Below are positions 24,120 to 33,489 of a DNA stretch of 64,000 bases, in pieces (the stretch's first letter is position 1; each line of letters begins with the position of its first letter). The notes beneath the pieces were generated by a model, which was not told the DNA's origin, did not search any database, and worked only from the letters and a program-made list of their open reading frames with translations. The stretch is from Neisseria animalis (lineage in GTDB: Bacteria > Pseudomonadota > Gammaproteobacteria > Burkholderiales > Neisseriaceae), in the NCBI RefSeq assembly GCF_900636515.1, contig NZ_LR134287.1, positions 1,922,001-1,986,000 of the forward strand, in the 5' to 3' direction. The position numbers and the translations under genes are program-made.

Positions 24120-25628
24120 TTACAGCAGTCCCGGATTGCCTTGTGCCGGATCGGTGGCGCGTGCGGCTTCTGCATCGGCAACGGTCAGACCCAATGCTTT
24201 GGCAACGCCTTCGCCGTAAGCCGGATCACATTTGACGCAGTTGCGGATGTGGCGGTATTTGATGAAGTCCGGCGCATCGCCCATGGCGGCGGCGGTATTG
24301 TCGAACAGGGCCTGTTTCTGCTTGCCGCTCATCAGGTTGAACAGCGCGCGGGGCTGGCTGAAGTAGTCGGCATCATCTTCGCGGTAGTTCCAGTGTGCGG
24401 CATCGCCGTTGATTTTCAAAGGCGGCTCGGCAAATTGCGGCTGCTCCTGCCATTGTTGGTAGCTGTTCGGCTCGTAATGCAGCGTGCTGCCGTAGTTGCC
24501 GTCCACGCGGCCTTGTCCGTCGCGGGCGTTGCTGTGTACGGGGCAGCGCGGCGCATTCACCGGAATCTGGTTGCGGTTTACGCCCAAGCGGTAGCGTTGC
24601 GCGTCGGCGTAGTTGAACAGACGTGCCTGCAGCATTTTGTCGGGTGATGCACCGATACCGGGTACGAGGTTGCTCGGTGCGAAGGCTGATTGTTCCACAT
24701 CGGCAAAGAAGTTTTCCGGATTTTTGTTCAGCTCGAACTCGCCCACTTCAATCAGCGGATAGTCTTTTTTCGGCCATACTTTGGTCAGGTCAAACGGATG
24801 GTAAGGCACTTTTTCGGCATCGGCTTCCGGCATAACCTGCACATACATGGTCCATTTCGGGAAGTCGCCGCGTTCGATGGCTTCGTACAAGTCTTTCTGA
24901 TGGCTTTCGCGGTCTTGGCCGATGATTTTTTCCGCTTCTTCGTTAGACAGGTTTTCAATGCCCTGCCGGGTGCGGAAGTGGAATTTCACCCAGAAACGCT
25001 CGCCCGCTTCGTTCCAGAAGCTGTAAGTGTGGCTGCCGAAACCGTGCATATGGCGGTAAGACTTCGGAATGCCGCGGTCGCTCATGACGATGGTCACTTG
25101 GTGGAAGGCTTCGGGCAGCAGCGTCCAGAAATCCCAGTTGTTGGTTGCGCTGCGCATATTGGTGTGCGGGTCGCGTTTGACGGCTTTGTTCAAATCGGGG
25201 AATTTGCGCGGGTCGCGCAGGAAGAATACGGGGGTGTTGTTGCCCACCATATCCCAGTTGCCCTCTTCGGTGTAGAACTTCAGTGCGAAGCCGCGGATGT
25301 CGCGTTCGGCATCCGCCGCACCGCGCTCGCCGGCCACGGTAGTGAAGCGGGCGAACATTTCGGTTTTCTTGCCGACTTGGCTGAAAATTTTGGCACGGGT
25401 GTATTTAGTGATGTCGTTGGTTACGGTAAAAGTACCGAAAGCGCCGCTGCCTTTGGCGTGCATACGGCGCTCGGGAATCACTTCGCGCACAAAGTCGGCC
25501 AGTTTTTCGTTCAGCCACAAATCCTGCGCCAGCAAGGGGCCGCGCGAACCGGCGGTGAGGCTGTTTTGGTTGTCGGCAACGGGTGCGCCGTTGCTCATGG
25601 TGAGGTGGGTAACTGGACATTTGTTCAT
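24120..25628 (-). CDS. katA: Catalase, small-subunit heme type
   Basis: A 502-residue monofunctional catalase that dismutates hydrogen peroxide. Seen: the distal-side block [14 protein letters not shown] with the essential His (about residue 55), the Asn in [11 protein letters not shown], and the proximal heme ligand Tyr in [14 protein letters not shown] (about residue 338). The size fits the clade-3 small-subunit enzymes found in Neisseria. The ribosome site AAGGAG lies in a 12-bp palindrome (25637-25648). A 22-codon ORF precedes the gene. The upstream A/T-rich region with ATAG/CTAT words could hold OxyR sites, but I could not fix one. Confidence 0.97.
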   Translation of the reverse strand: MNKCPVTHLTMSNGAPVADNQNSLTAGSRGPLLAQDLWLNEKLADFVREVIPERRMHAKGSGAFGTFTVTNDITKYTRAKIFSQVGKKTEMFARFTTVAGERGAADAERDIRGFALKFYTEEGNWDMVGNNTPVFFLRDPRKFPDLNKAVKRDPHTNMRSATNNWDFWTLLPEAFHQVTIVMSDRGIPKSYRHMHGFGSHTYSFWNEAGERFWVKFHFRTRQGIENLSNEEAEKIIGQDRESHQKDLYEAIERGDFPKWTMYVQVMPEADAEKVPYHPFDLTKVWPKKDYPLIEVGEFELNKNPENFFADVEQSAFAPSNLVPGIGASPDKMLQARLFNYADAQRYRLGVNRNQIPVNAPRCPVHSNARDGQGRVDGNYGSTLHYEPNSYQQWQEQPQFAEPPLKINGDAAHWNYREDDADYFSQPRALFNLMSGKQKQALFDNTAAAMGDAPDFIKYRHIRNCVKCDPAYGEGVAKALGLTVADAEAARATDPAQGNPGLL

Positions 25629-25668
25629 GGTATTGCTCCTTATAAGGAATAAAACAGACTTCGGGGAT

Positions 25669-25737
25669 TTAATTTACAATTTGTCGGAAAGCGTATTCGT
25701 AACCGGTTTCCTGATGGAATAATTCTTCAATCGTCAC
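25669..25737 (-). CDS. Candidate 22-residue upstream ORF in the katA leader
   Basis: A GTG start preceded by AAAGGAGCAGGAC (AGGAG 7 nt away) and followed by 22 codons, beginning [10 protein letters not shown] and ending FRQIVN, then TAA. It ends 40 bp before katA, which has its own ribosome site. It could be a leader peptide or a small protein made with catalase. The good ribosome site is the main support; there is no family evidence. Confidence 0.35.
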   Translation of the reverse strand: MTIEELFHQETGYEYAFRQIVN

Positions 25738-25903
25738 GTCCTGCTCCTTTGTTTCAAACTATGAAAAACATCATAACCTAAAATTTTCTCTATTAAAACT
25801 ATGAAACCGATTTTGTTTAGCTATTTTAAATTGGTTTTTCATTTTTGATAGCTTTAAGAAATTACCTCCTACTATAACGCTTACTCCCGAGTATTTCAAC
25901 ATT

Positions 25904-25932
25904 TCATCTTTTCAGCAGTTTGACTATATAAT
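25904..25932 (+). promoter_or_regulatory. Candidate promoter of ruvC giving a nearly leaderless mRNA
   Basis: A perfect -10 TATAAT at 25927-25932 with a weak -35 (near 25904) 17 bp upstream. The -10 ends six bases before the ruvC ATG at 25939, and no Shine-Dalgarno is present, so transcription would begin at or near the start codon. Confidence 0.4.
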
Positions 25933-25938
25933 GAGTCC

Positions 25939-26484
25939 ATGAATATCCCCAAAACCACCCGCATTCTCGGTATCGACCCCGGCAGCCGCGTTACCGGCTT
26001 CGGCGTGATTGATGTATGCGGACGCGAACATTTTTATGTTGCTTCCGGCTGTATTAAAACCATACCCGGGGACGAGCTGGCGGGACGGATTGCCATCATC
26101 TGCGAACATATCGGCGAAATCATCGATACCTACCGCCCCAATCATGCGGCGGTGGAGCAGGTTTTTGTCAACGTCAATCCGGCGGCAACCCTGATGCTCG
26201 GTCAGGCACGCGGCGCGGCCATTGCAGCGCTGACCATGCGCGGCCTGCCCGTTTACGAATATACTGCATTGCAGGTCAAACAGGCGGTTGTCGGGCAAGG
26301 CAAGGCTGCAAAAGAGCAGGTGCAGCACATGGTGGTGCGTATGCTCGGTTTGTCGGGCACTCCGCAGGCAGATGCGGCAGACGGCCTTGCCGTCGCGCTG
26401 ACCCACGCGCTACGCAACCACGGCCTTGCCGCGCAACTCAACCCCAACGGTATGCAAATCAAACGCGGACGGTTTCAAGGTTGA
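25939..26484 (+). CDS. ruvC: Holliday junction resolvase RuvC
   Basis: A 181-residue endonuclease that cuts Holliday junctions symmetrically with RuvAB. The four acidic catalytic positions are recognisable: Asp in [15 protein letters not shown] (residue 13), Glu in [10 protein letters not shown] (about 73) and the Asp pair in [15 protein letters not shown] (about 145-149). The C-terminus is slightly longer than E. coli RuvC (173). No ribosome site is seen; see the promoter entry. It is followed 59 bp later by a nitroreductase gene. Confidence 0.96.
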   Translation: MNIPKTTRILGIDPGSRVTGFGVIDVCGREHFYVASGCIKTIPGDELAGRIAIICEHIGEIIDTYRPNHAAVEQVFVNVNPAATLMLGQARGAAIAALTMRGLPVYEYTALQVKQAVVGQGKAAKEQVQHMVVRMLGLSGTPQADAADGLAVALTHALRNHGLAAQLNPNGMQIKRGRFQG

Positions 26485-26543
26485 CCTCATGCCGTCTGCA
26501 AAACCGCTGCCGTACCAACATTTACCCACCCGAAGGAAAACCC

Positions 26544-27311
26544 ATGAACGAAACCATTCAAACCCTGTTGCAACACCGCAGCATACGCAAATTCAAACCG
26601 CAACCTTTAGACAAAGCAACGATTGACCTGCTGGTCGAAGTTGCACAGCGCGCCTCCACCAGCAGCTATATGCAGGCCTGCACCATCATCAGCGTGACCG
26701 ACGAAACCATCAAACACGAATTGGCGGTTCTCGGTATGCAGGAATATGTGCGCGACAACGGCCATCTGTTTATCTTCGTTGCCGACACCGCCCGCAACTC
26801 TGCCATTGCCGAAACACAAGGTCTCGACCCCGTGTACCAAAGCAGCGCCGACCGCTTTCTTGCCGGCGTGTACGACTGTGCCATCGCCGCACAAAATATG
26901 GTTGCCGCCGCCGAAAGCATGGGCTTGGGCGCAGTCTATCTCGGTACGATTTTGAACGATGCCGCCAAAGTCATCGAACTGCTCGGCCTGCCGCCGCGCA
27001 CCTTCCCCGTATTCGGTCTCGCGCTCGGCTATCCCGAATTTCAACCGCGTCTCAAACCGCGTCTGCCGTCTGCAATCGTACACATGGAAAACCGCTACGT
27101 TCCCGTAACCGAAACCGCACAACAGCAGGCGCTGGCAGAATACGATGCGGAAATGGCAGAGTATTACAGCAAACGCGGCAGCGGCAGCCGTGAAGAAACC
27201 TTCAGCCGCATGGCGGGAAAATACACCCACACCCAACAGGCAAAACGTACCCAATTAGGCAAATTAATCCGCCAACAGGGATTCTTTACCGAACTGGACA
27301 ACCAAGACTAG
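26544..27311 (+). CDS. Oxygen-insensitive NAD(P)H nitroreductase / flavin reductase (NfsA/FRP-like)
   Basis: A 255-residue FMN enzyme. It starts MNETIQTLLQHRSIRKF, where HRSIRKF is the FMN-phosphate signature; an in-frame ATG 63 bp upstream lacks a ribosome site. Later blocks VYDCAIAAQNMVAAAESMGLGAVYLGTI and VFGLALGYPE fit the NfsA/FRP branch, and the C-terminal Arg-rich tail is also typical. These proteins reduce nitro compounds, quinones or free flavin with two electrons, in the cytoplasm. The natural substrate is not decided by sequence. Confidence 0.85.
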   Translation: MNETIQTLLQHRSIRKFKPQPLDKATIDLLVEVAQRASTSSYMQACTIISVTDETIKHELAVLGMQEYVRDNGHLFIFVADTARNSAIAETQGLDPVYQSSADRFLAGVYDCAIAAQNMVAAAESMGLGAVYLGTILNDAAKVIELLGLPPRTFPVFGLALGYPEFQPRLKPRLPSAIVHMENRYVPVTETAQQQALAEYDAEMAEYYSKRGSGSREETFSRMAGKYTHTQQAKRTQLGKLIRQQGFFTELDNQD

Positions 27312-27455
27312 CCCGACCGTCCGCCCATGCCGTCTGCAAATTGCTGCACCGCTTCCGCACACGCTTCCTGAAGCCGCAGCATTGGCCGCATACCGGTTTG
27401 CAGACGGCCTTTTCCGCCCCACTCCCGCCCAAGCGCCCGCTTTTTGCCGAACACC

Positions 27456-28328
27456 ATGATGAAATTCGCCTTTTTCCTGCTCTATTTAATCCAACTGCTG
27501 CCCTTCAAACTCCTCCACCGGATTGCAGACAGCATAGGCATACTGGCTTATTACGCCGTCAAACCTCGCCGCAAAGTGGGAGAAACCAACTTACGCAAAT
27601 GCTTTCCCGAGTGGAGCGAAGCGCAACGCAAAGCCGTGTTGAAACGCCATTTCCAACACATGGGCAAGCTGTTGTTTGAATACGGGCTGTACTGGTATGC
27701 CCCCGCCGAACGCCTGCGGAAATTCGTGCGCTATCAAGACAAACACCATCTCGACAACGCGCTGGCGGCAGGAGAAAAAGTAATTTTGCTCTACCCGCAC
27801 TTTACCGCTTTTGAAATGGCGGTTTACACGCTCAACCAAGACATCCCGCTGACCAGCATGTATTCCCACCAGAAAAACAAAGCGATGGACGAGCAAATCC
27901 TCAAAGGCCGCCACCGCTACGACAACGTCTTCCTCATCGGGCGTACCGAAGGCTTGCGGGCAATCATCAAACACCTCCGCAAGAGCGATGCACCGTTTCT
28001 TTACCTGCCCGATCAAGATTTCGGGCGCAACGATTCGATATTCGTCAACTTCTTCGGCATTCAAACCGCCACCATTACCGGCTTGAGCCGTATTGCCGCC
28101 CTAACCGGTGCGAAAGTCATTCCCGCCATTCCCTTCCGCGAGGCCGACAATACCGTAACCCTGCGTTTTTACCCCGCATGGGAACACTTCCCCGGCGAAG
28201 ACATCACCGCCGATACCCAACGCATGAACGACTTCATCGAAGCCCGCATACGCGAAATCCCCGAACAATATTTCTGGCTGCACAAGCGTTTCAAAACCCG
28301 TCCCGAAGGCGAAGCAGGTTTCTATTAA
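27456..28328 (+). CDS. Lipid A late acyltransferase (LpxL/HtrB family)
   Basis: A 290-residue protein with an N-terminal membrane anchor (FAFFLLYLIQLLPFKLLHRI). It carries the catalytic HxxxxE motif in LLYPHFTAFEM (His at about residue 112) and the following block FLIGRTEGLRAIIKHLRK and PDQDFGRNDSIFVNFFG. It transfers a secondary acyl chain, likely laurate, onto lipid A at the inner leaflet of the inner membrane. Neisseria has two such enzymes; which one this is cannot be decided here. TTG 27444 is a possible alternative start. A inverted uptake pair precedes the gene (about 27329-27415). Confidence 0.88.
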   Translation: MMKFAFFLLYLIQLLPFKLLHRIADSIGILAYYAVKPRRKVGETNLRKCFPEWSEAQRKAVLKRHFQHMGKLLFEYGLYWYAPAERLRKFVRYQDKHHLDNALAAGEKVILLYPHFTAFEMAVYTLNQDIPLTSMYSHQKNKAMDEQILKGRHRYDNVFLIGRTEGLRAIIKHLRKSDAPFLYLPDQDFGRNDSIFVNFFGIQTATITGLSRIAALTGAKVIPAIPFREADNTVTLRFYPAWEHFPGEDITADTQRMNDFIEARIREIPEQYFWLHKRFKTRPEGEAGFY

Positions 28329-28353
28329 AACTACAAAAAAATTACATTTTCCC

Positions 28354-28383
28354 ACAGCCCGAAGCGTTTTCGGGCTGTTTTAT
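28354..28383 (+). terminator. Terminator of the acyltransferase gene
   Basis: A perfect 10-bp stem (28354-28363 with 28369-28378) followed by TTTTATTT. Confidence 0.8.
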
Positions 28384-28534
28384 TTCCTTCTAAACCAATC
28401 CCGCTCCCATTATCTTTCCCGCTACCCCTGTCGCTTACGCCAGCACGCAAAATACCCAAACCATAGGGATTATGAAGGCCGTCTGCAAAACGCGCCTCTT
28501 CTCCGTGCCGAATAAAATTCCCAAAAGATGAATT

Positions 28535-28740
28535 TTTAATTAACATATTAAATTAAATTTACTTTAAAATCATATATTTATAAAATAGTCGCAATTTTCG
28601 GCAATCCTCACCAAAACAGATTGTTTTTATAAAATTTCAAAATATTTTTAAATTTGGATTTTAATTTTAAAAATAAATAATATAAATAAAAATATTTTAA
28701 AAAATTAAAATAAACAGCATATAATAAATATACATCAAGC
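28535..28740. other. Extremely A/T-rich intergenic block
   Basis: About 200 bp consisting almost wholly of A and T, in sharp contrast to the G/C-rich surroundings. No credible gene. It ends in TATAAT at 28720-28725. It could act as an UP-type promoter region, a nucleoid-protein binding stretch or a scar of foreign DNA. Confidence 0.6.
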
Positions 28741-29023
28741 AAGATTTTTAACAACGAACCGCTTGCCAAGCCAATTTTTTTCGCGTACATTTCACTACAT
28801 CGAATTACACATTTTCAGACGGCATAACAGCCGTGTTGGAAATTACGGAATCTCCCTTACGGGGCGTTTCGACAAACCCTTACTGCTGTCGGAACGAATT
28901 CTTTGTCCGCGTGGAGTTGAGCCGCGCAGATAAAGCCGCAGGTGCAAGCCTGCATTGTTTGTGAAGCGTAAATCTCTGATTTGAGGTATTGGGGCAATCC
29001 TGTGGGGGATTGCCTCTTTTTTT
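28732..29023 (+). ncRNA. Candidate small RNA with own promoter and terminator
   Basis: A -10 TATAAT (28720-28725) sits at the end of the A/T-rich block. The downstream 290 bp contain several hairpins: CGCG...CGCG near 28910-28935 and GCAGG...CCTGC near 28940-28957. They end in a clear terminator (stem 28993-29000 with 29007-29014, then a run of eight T). No ORF with a ribosome site fits. It stops 52 bp before the exonuclease gene. I do not recognise the RNA; 6S-like RNA was considered, but the central bubble was not convincing. The 5' end is uncertain. Confidence 0.35.
28993..29023 (+). terminator. Terminator upstream of the PolB-like exonuclease gene
   Basis: Stem GGCAATCC/GGATTGCC with a 6-nt loop, followed by CTCTTTTTTT. 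It supports the presence of a short transcript ending here. Confidence 0.8.
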
Positions 29024-29075
29024 ATCTGCGGCTTCATGCCACAATGCCGTTATATCCAAAAGACGGAGTACAGCC

Positions 29076-29870
29076 ATGACCCCGATACTTGCTTTCGACA
29101 TCGAAACCGTACCCGATGTACACGGTATCCGCCTGCTCTACGACCTGCCCGCCGATGTACCCGACAACGATGTGGTGCTGTTTGCCCAACAAAAACGCCG
29201 CGCCCAAACCGGCGGCGATTTTATGCAGCACCATCTGCACCAAGTTGTCGCGATTTCCTGCTGTATGCGCTGGGGCTCGGAAAAAATCCACGTCGGCACC
29301 ATCGGCGAACCGAACGACAGCGAAGAAACCGTGATTGCCAAGTTTTTCGAGCTGGTTGAAAACCATACGCCGCAACTGGTCAGTTGGAACGGCGGCGGCT
29401 TTGATTTACCCGTACTGCATTACCGCGCCCTGATTCACGGTATTGCCGCCGCCCGTTATTGGGACATGGGCGAAGGCGATTTCGGCGACAGCCGCGATTT
29501 CAAATGGAACAACTACATCAGCCGCTACCACAACCGCCATTGCGATTTGATGGATTTGCTCGCCCTCTACCAGCCGCGTGCCAGCGTACCGCTTGATGAC
29601 ATGGCGAAATTGTGCGGTTTCCCCGGAAAACTCGGCATGGACGGCAGCAAAGTATGGGAGGCTTACCACCAAGGCCGTCTGAAAGACATCCGCGATTATT
29701 GCGAAACCGATGCCGCCAATACCTATCTGATGTATCTGCGTTTCCGACTGATGAGCGGCGCGCTCGACGGCGACGAATACGAAGTCGAAGTCAAACGCCT
29801 GAAAAATTATTTGAAAGAGCAGGCCGAAAGCAAGCAGCATTGGCGGGAATTTATCGCTGCATGGCGGTAA
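29076..29870 (+). CDS. PolB-like 3'-5' exonuclease (DNA_pol_B_exo2 type)
   Basis: A 264-residue protein of the DnaQ-like fold. Exo I is PILAFDIETVPDV (Asp and Glu about residues 7-9), Exo II is LVSWNGGGFDLPVLHYRA (Asp near 118) and Exo III is IRDYCETDAANTYLMYLRF (Asp near 210). This arrangement matches the stand-alone predicted exonucleases related to the proofreading domain of B-family polymerases. Its biological role is unknown, perhaps DNA or RNA end processing. The ATG at 29076 is preferred; an in-frame upstream extension overlaps the terminator. A DUS terminator follows. Confidence 0.8.
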   Translation: MTPILAFDIETVPDVHGIRLLYDLPADVPDNDVVLFAQQKRRAQTGGDFMQHHLHQVVAISCCMRWGSEKIHVGTIGEPNDSEETVIAKFFELVENHTPQLVSWNGGGFDLPVLHYRALIHGIAAARYWDMGEGDFGDSRDFKWNNYISRYHNRHCDLMDLLALYQPRASVPLDDMAKLCGFPGKLGMDGSKVWEAYHQGRLKDIRDYCETDAANTYLMYLRFRLMSGALDGDEYEVEVKRLKNYLKEQAESKQHWREFIAAWR

Positions 29871-29889
29871 TGCCGTCTGCAAAATCACA

Positions 29890-29937
29890 AAAAGCCGTCT
29901 GCAAAACGCTTTCCCGCGTATTTGCAGACGGCTTTTT
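29890..29937. terminator. DUS-pair terminator
   Basis: AAAAGCCGTCTGCAAAACGC and TATTTGCAGACGGCTTTTT around CTTTCCCGCG. Confidence 0.75.
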
Positions 29938-30011
29938 CTCCATACGGCAAAACAGCACGGCAACGGCATAGCCGTTTCCATTTGCTTCGATACCGCATGA
30001 CTGCGCCTTGT

Positions 30012-30118
30012 TATAGTCGAATAAAATGAGAATGAGACAAGGCAGCGAAGCCGCAGACAGTACAAATAGTACGGCAAGGCAAAGCAACGCTGTATCATTC
30101 TTATTTTAAATGACTATA
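30012..30118. repeat. Correia-like miniature element, copy 7
   Basis: TATAGTCGAATAAAATGAG to AAATGACTATA, 107 bp. Confidence 0.92.
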
Positions 30119-30309
30119 TCGACTTGATGGAAGCGGCTATATTTTTCGGCAAAAGCAGCCGTACCCGCCACCGCCTTCTCCGGCAGTAAACAAATTCCAT
30201 TCCGAATATGTCATCATGGAATACCGAAAGGCGTTACTGCGCCTTGCCCACAAAATGTACCTGCCCAAACTGTTCAGACCGTTCAAGCAGCCGCCCCGCC
30301 CTCCCATCT

Positions 30310-30416
30310 TATAGTCGAATAAAATAAGAATGAGACAAGGCAACGAAGCCGCAGACAGTACACATAGTACGGCAAGGCAAAGCAACGCTGTATCATTCTT
30401 ATTTTAAATGACTATA
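30310..30416. repeat. Correia-like miniature element, copy 8
   Basis: TATAGTCGAATAAAA to AAATGACTATA, 107 bp, same orientation as copy 7. The 191 bp between copies 7 and 8 hold only short open stretches, perhaps gene debris. Confidence 0.92.
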
Positions 30417-30490
30417 TCTGTGGCGTTACCGCCTTGTCTGATTGGATATTGGCCGATGATACAGACGGCCTTTCCGCTCCAGCCGGTACT

Positions 30491-33178
30491 TTATGCCGCC
30501 GAAAAACGTACTTCCTCCCCGAACACTTCCGCCCACAAACGGCGTACATATTGATAATGTTCGGTCAACGTATCGGCAACCACCGCCGCATCGCGCAATT
30601 TCGCATGGTGTTGCTGCTGACGGTAACAGCGGTAAGCCGTCCGGCATTGTTCTGCCAACTCCTTATCAATCAAACCGCAATCGGCGGCAATCCCCAACAG
30701 CGCGATGTTGCCGTAATTATCGAGCAGTTCGGGATAGCGGCGGGCGTAAGCAAGAATCAGGTATTGCACGATAAATTCCACATCAACCACACCGCCCCGC
30801 GCATACTTGACATCGCTGTCTGCGGGCGGGTGGGTGGCAAACATTTTCTCCCGCATTTCAATAATTTCCCGCGCCAGCTCTTCACTATCGCGTTCGGCGG
30901 TCAGCACTTCGCTGCGGATACGATCGAATGCCGTCTGCATATTTTCCGCACCGCAAATAAAGCGGGCGCGGGTCAGCGACTGGTGCTCCCACGTCCACGC
31001 ATTTTCGCGCTGGTATTTTTCAAATGCGGCCATGCTGTGCGCCAGAAAACCGCTGTCGCCGTTCGGCCGCAAACGCAAATCGACTTCATAGAGCGTCCCC
31101 GCTCCGGTGGCCGTGGAAAGCCAACTGGTCAGACGGCGGGCGAAACGGGTATAGACATCGGGCGCATCGGGGTGCGGGTCGTCATACACATAAACCAAGT
31201 CCAAATCCGAGGCATAGCCCAATTCCTTACCACCCAGCTTGCCGTAACCCGTTACCGCAAACAGCGGTTGCTCGCGGTGTTTCTTCGGCATATCCGCCCA
31301 AACATACGGCAGCGCGGCGGCAATCACAGTATCGGCCAGCAGAGAAAGCTCGTCCGACAAGGACTCCACCGTCCATAATCCGGCCAAGTCCTGAACGGCA
31401 AGACGGAATATCTGGGCGTGCTGGAAATGGCGCAAAACGTCCATCTGCGCTTCGGTGTCGCCGTTACAGTTGTTCATGCCGTCTGCAAGTTCGGCCGCAA
31501 GTTTCGGCCAGTCGAAATGTGTTTCCAATAATTGCGTACTGATCAGCTCGTCAAGCAGAATCGGATAACGGGTCAGATAACCGGCCACCCATTCGCTCTG
31601 CCCCATGATTTCGGCAAGGTGTTGCAAGGTTTGCGGGTGTTCGTTCAAAAAGGCCAGATAAGCGGAACGGCGGCTGATGTGTTCGAGAAAATCCAACAGG
31701 CGCAACAGCGTGCCGGTAGGATTGTCCTGCATGGCGGCGGCCTGCACCAGTCGGGGAACGGCAGCATCGAAACGCGGTTGGGCGTGTGCCGAAAGATGGC
31801 GGTATTTATTGCCGTGCCGGATTTGGTTCAACCGCCCGACAACCGCTTCCGCATCGAAACCGGCATTTTGCAGACGGCCTGAACGCTCTTCTTCATCAAG
31901 TGTATCCTGCCACACCCACTGCCATTCGTGTCCCGCCGCTTCATCTGCATCTTCCGGCTCGCTGAGAATATCGTTAAACAACTTGTTGACTTGCCGGCGG
32001 TGGGCATTCAGGCCGTCTGTAAATGCGGCATAATCGGCAAAACCCATGCTTTCGGCAAGAAGCTGCTGCTGTTCGGGATTTTCCGGCAGGGTTTGCGTTT
32101 GCCGGTCGTCCCAATATTGCAGCCGGTGTTCGACATCGCGCAAAAAGCAGTAAGCCGACAACAACATCTCCACCTGCTCCGCCGGCATGATTTCCAACTC
32201 GGCCAGTTTGTGCAGGGTCTCGCGCGTACCCTTCAACTGCAAGGCGCGCACCTGCCCGCCGCGTATCATTTGGAAAATCTGCGCGACAAATTCTACTTCG
32301 CGGATACCGCCCGCGCCGAGTTTCACATTGTTTGCCATACCCTTTCTGCTGACTTCGTCACGGATTTGGCGGTGCAGACGGCGCATACCTTCATACGCGC
32401 TATAATCCAGATATTTGCGGAACACAAACGGCCTTACCAGCGCGGCGATGTCGTTCGGATAAGGCGTAACCACACGTCCCTTACACCAAGCATAACGCTC
32501 CCACTCCCTCCCCTGCTGAATCAGATACTGCTCCAGCGCGGTTTCGCTCAACACCAGCGGCCCCGAATCGCCGTCCGGCCGCAAACGCATATCCACTCGG
32601 AAAACCTGCCCGTCGGCGGTAATATCGTTCAGCAGAGTAATCAGCTTCTGCCCGACTTTGGTAAAAAACTCCTGATTTTCGCGCTCGCGGCGGCCATCGG
32701 TTGCCCCCGATTCAGGATAAACAAAAATCAAATCAATATCGGACGATACGTTCAACTCATAACCGCCCGCCTTACCCATCGCCACCACGCTCAAATGCTG
32801 CGGCGTTTGCGTGTATCTGCCTACAGGCGTGCCGTACAAACCCTGATAATAAGCATACGCAAATTCCAGCGCGGTATTGACAGCAAAATCGGCAAACAGC
32901 GTGATGGTTCGCGTTACCTCTTCCAAACTGCTGATACGGTTGACATCGCGCACGATGATTTGCGACACCACATAACGGCGCAACAGGCGCAACTGCCGCG
33001 CCAACGTTTCTTCGTCTTCCTCCGCACGGATTTTTTCCCAATCGGCAAACGCCTGAAAATCATCAAGCGTCAGCTCTTTTTCCAGCATCGGCAGAAAAAT
33101 TTCCGGCTTGAGGTTGCCGTTATCAAGATGGCGGGCGAGATATTGGGAATAGCGGCGGGCAGTATCGAGTATGGTCAT
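30491..33178 (-). CDS. glnE: Bifunctional glutamine synthetase adenylyltransferase / deadenylase
   Basis: An 895-residue enzyme that adds or removes AMP on glutamine synthetase to match nitrogen supply, under PII control. The two nucleotidyltransferase domains are both seen: AMGKAGGYELNVSSDIDLIFVY (N-terminal, removal; about residue 135) and TGYGKLGGKELGYASDLDLVYVY (C-terminal, addition; about residue 660), each with the SDxD metal site. The ATG at 33178 was chosen because MTILDTARRYSQ begins the conserved region. The 5' gap of about 310 bp to dusA contains mainly uptake words. Confidence 0.95.
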   Translation of the reverse strand: MTILDTARRYSQYLARHLDNGNLKPEIFLPMLEKELTLDDFQAFADWEKIRAEEDEETLARQLRLLRRYVVSQIIVRDVNRISSLEEVTRTITLFADFAVNTALEFAYAYYQGLYGTPVGRYTQTPQHLSVVAMGKAGGYELNVSSDIDLIFVYPESGATDGRRERENQEFFTKVGQKLITLLNDITADGQVFRVDMRLRPDGDSGPLVLSETALEQYLIQQGREWERYAWCKGRVVTPYPNDIAALVRPFVFRKYLDYSAYEGMRRLHRQIRDEVSRKGMANNVKLGAGGIREVEFVAQIFQMIRGGQVRALQLKGTRETLHKLAELEIMPAEQVEMLLSAYCFLRDVEHRLQYWDDRQTQTLPENPEQQQLLAESMGFADYAAFTDGLNAHRRQVNKLFNDILSEPEDADEAAGHEWQWVWQDTLDEEERSGRLQNAGFDAEAVVGRLNQIRHGNKYRHLSAHAQPRFDAAVPRLVQAAAMQDNPTGTLLRLLDFLEHISRRSAYLAFLNEHPQTLQHLAEIMGQSEWVAGYLTRYPILLDELISTQLLETHFDWPKLAAELADGMNNCNGDTEAQMDVLRHFQHAQIFRLAVQDLAGLWTVESLSDELSLLADTVIAAALPYVWADMPKKHREQPLFAVTGYGKLGGKELGYASDLDLVYVYDDPHPDAPDVYTRFARRLTSWLSTATGAGTLYEVDLRLRPNGDSGFLAHSMAAFEKYQRENAWTWEHQSLTRARFICGAENMQTAFDRIRSEVLTAERDSEELAREIIEMREKMFATHPPADSDVKYARGGVVDVEFIVQYLILAYARRYPELLDNYGNIALLGIAADCGLIDKELAEQCRTAYRCYRQQQHHAKLRDAAVVADTLTEHYQYVRRLWAEVFGEEVRFSAA

Positions 33179-33489
33179 GGCATTGTGCAGAAAAAAAGCA
33201 ATAAAAGTTATCATAACAACAAAGTATGCCGCACGAAAGAGCCGCCGCCACAAACAACAAACCGACAGCCTGAATCCCCTAAAATGCAGACGGCCTTTAC
33301 CGCAAACCACTCAACCCAAACCCAATAAAAAGCAGCCCGCGCCCCCTAAAATACAGACGGCCTTTCCCGCCTGTTTGACCGTTTCCATCAGAAAAACCGG
33401 CCAAGGCCGTCTGCAAAAACAGGCAGCCTTTTACTAAATGCCCTGCTTTCGCTAAAATCAAAACCTTTGCACCTTTTATCTTTCCTTTT
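33179..33489. other. Divergent glnE-dusA intergenic region with uptake words
   Basis: No gene. Three uptake words lie at about 33286-33300, 33352-33366 and 33403-33420. The two promoters must lie here. Confidence 0.6.

Noticed and set aside
24690..25652. 320-codon plus-strand ORF opposite katA
   Set aside because: It is a shadow of the catalase gene; the minus-strand protein is unmistakable.
25741..25920. OxyR binding sites upstream of katA
   Set aside because: Several ATAG/CTAT words occur, but none forms the full spaced motif, so no site was called.
28608..28790. 60-codon minus-strand ORF in the A/T-rich block
   Set aside because: Composition is only Phe, Leu, Lys, Tyr and Ile from A/T runs, with no ribosome site. 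Probably chance.
28843..29101. Minus-strand ORFs over the candidate small RNA
   Set aside because: Neither has a ribosome site and both cross the strong plus-strand terminator hairpin. I favour a non-coding transcript on the plus strand.
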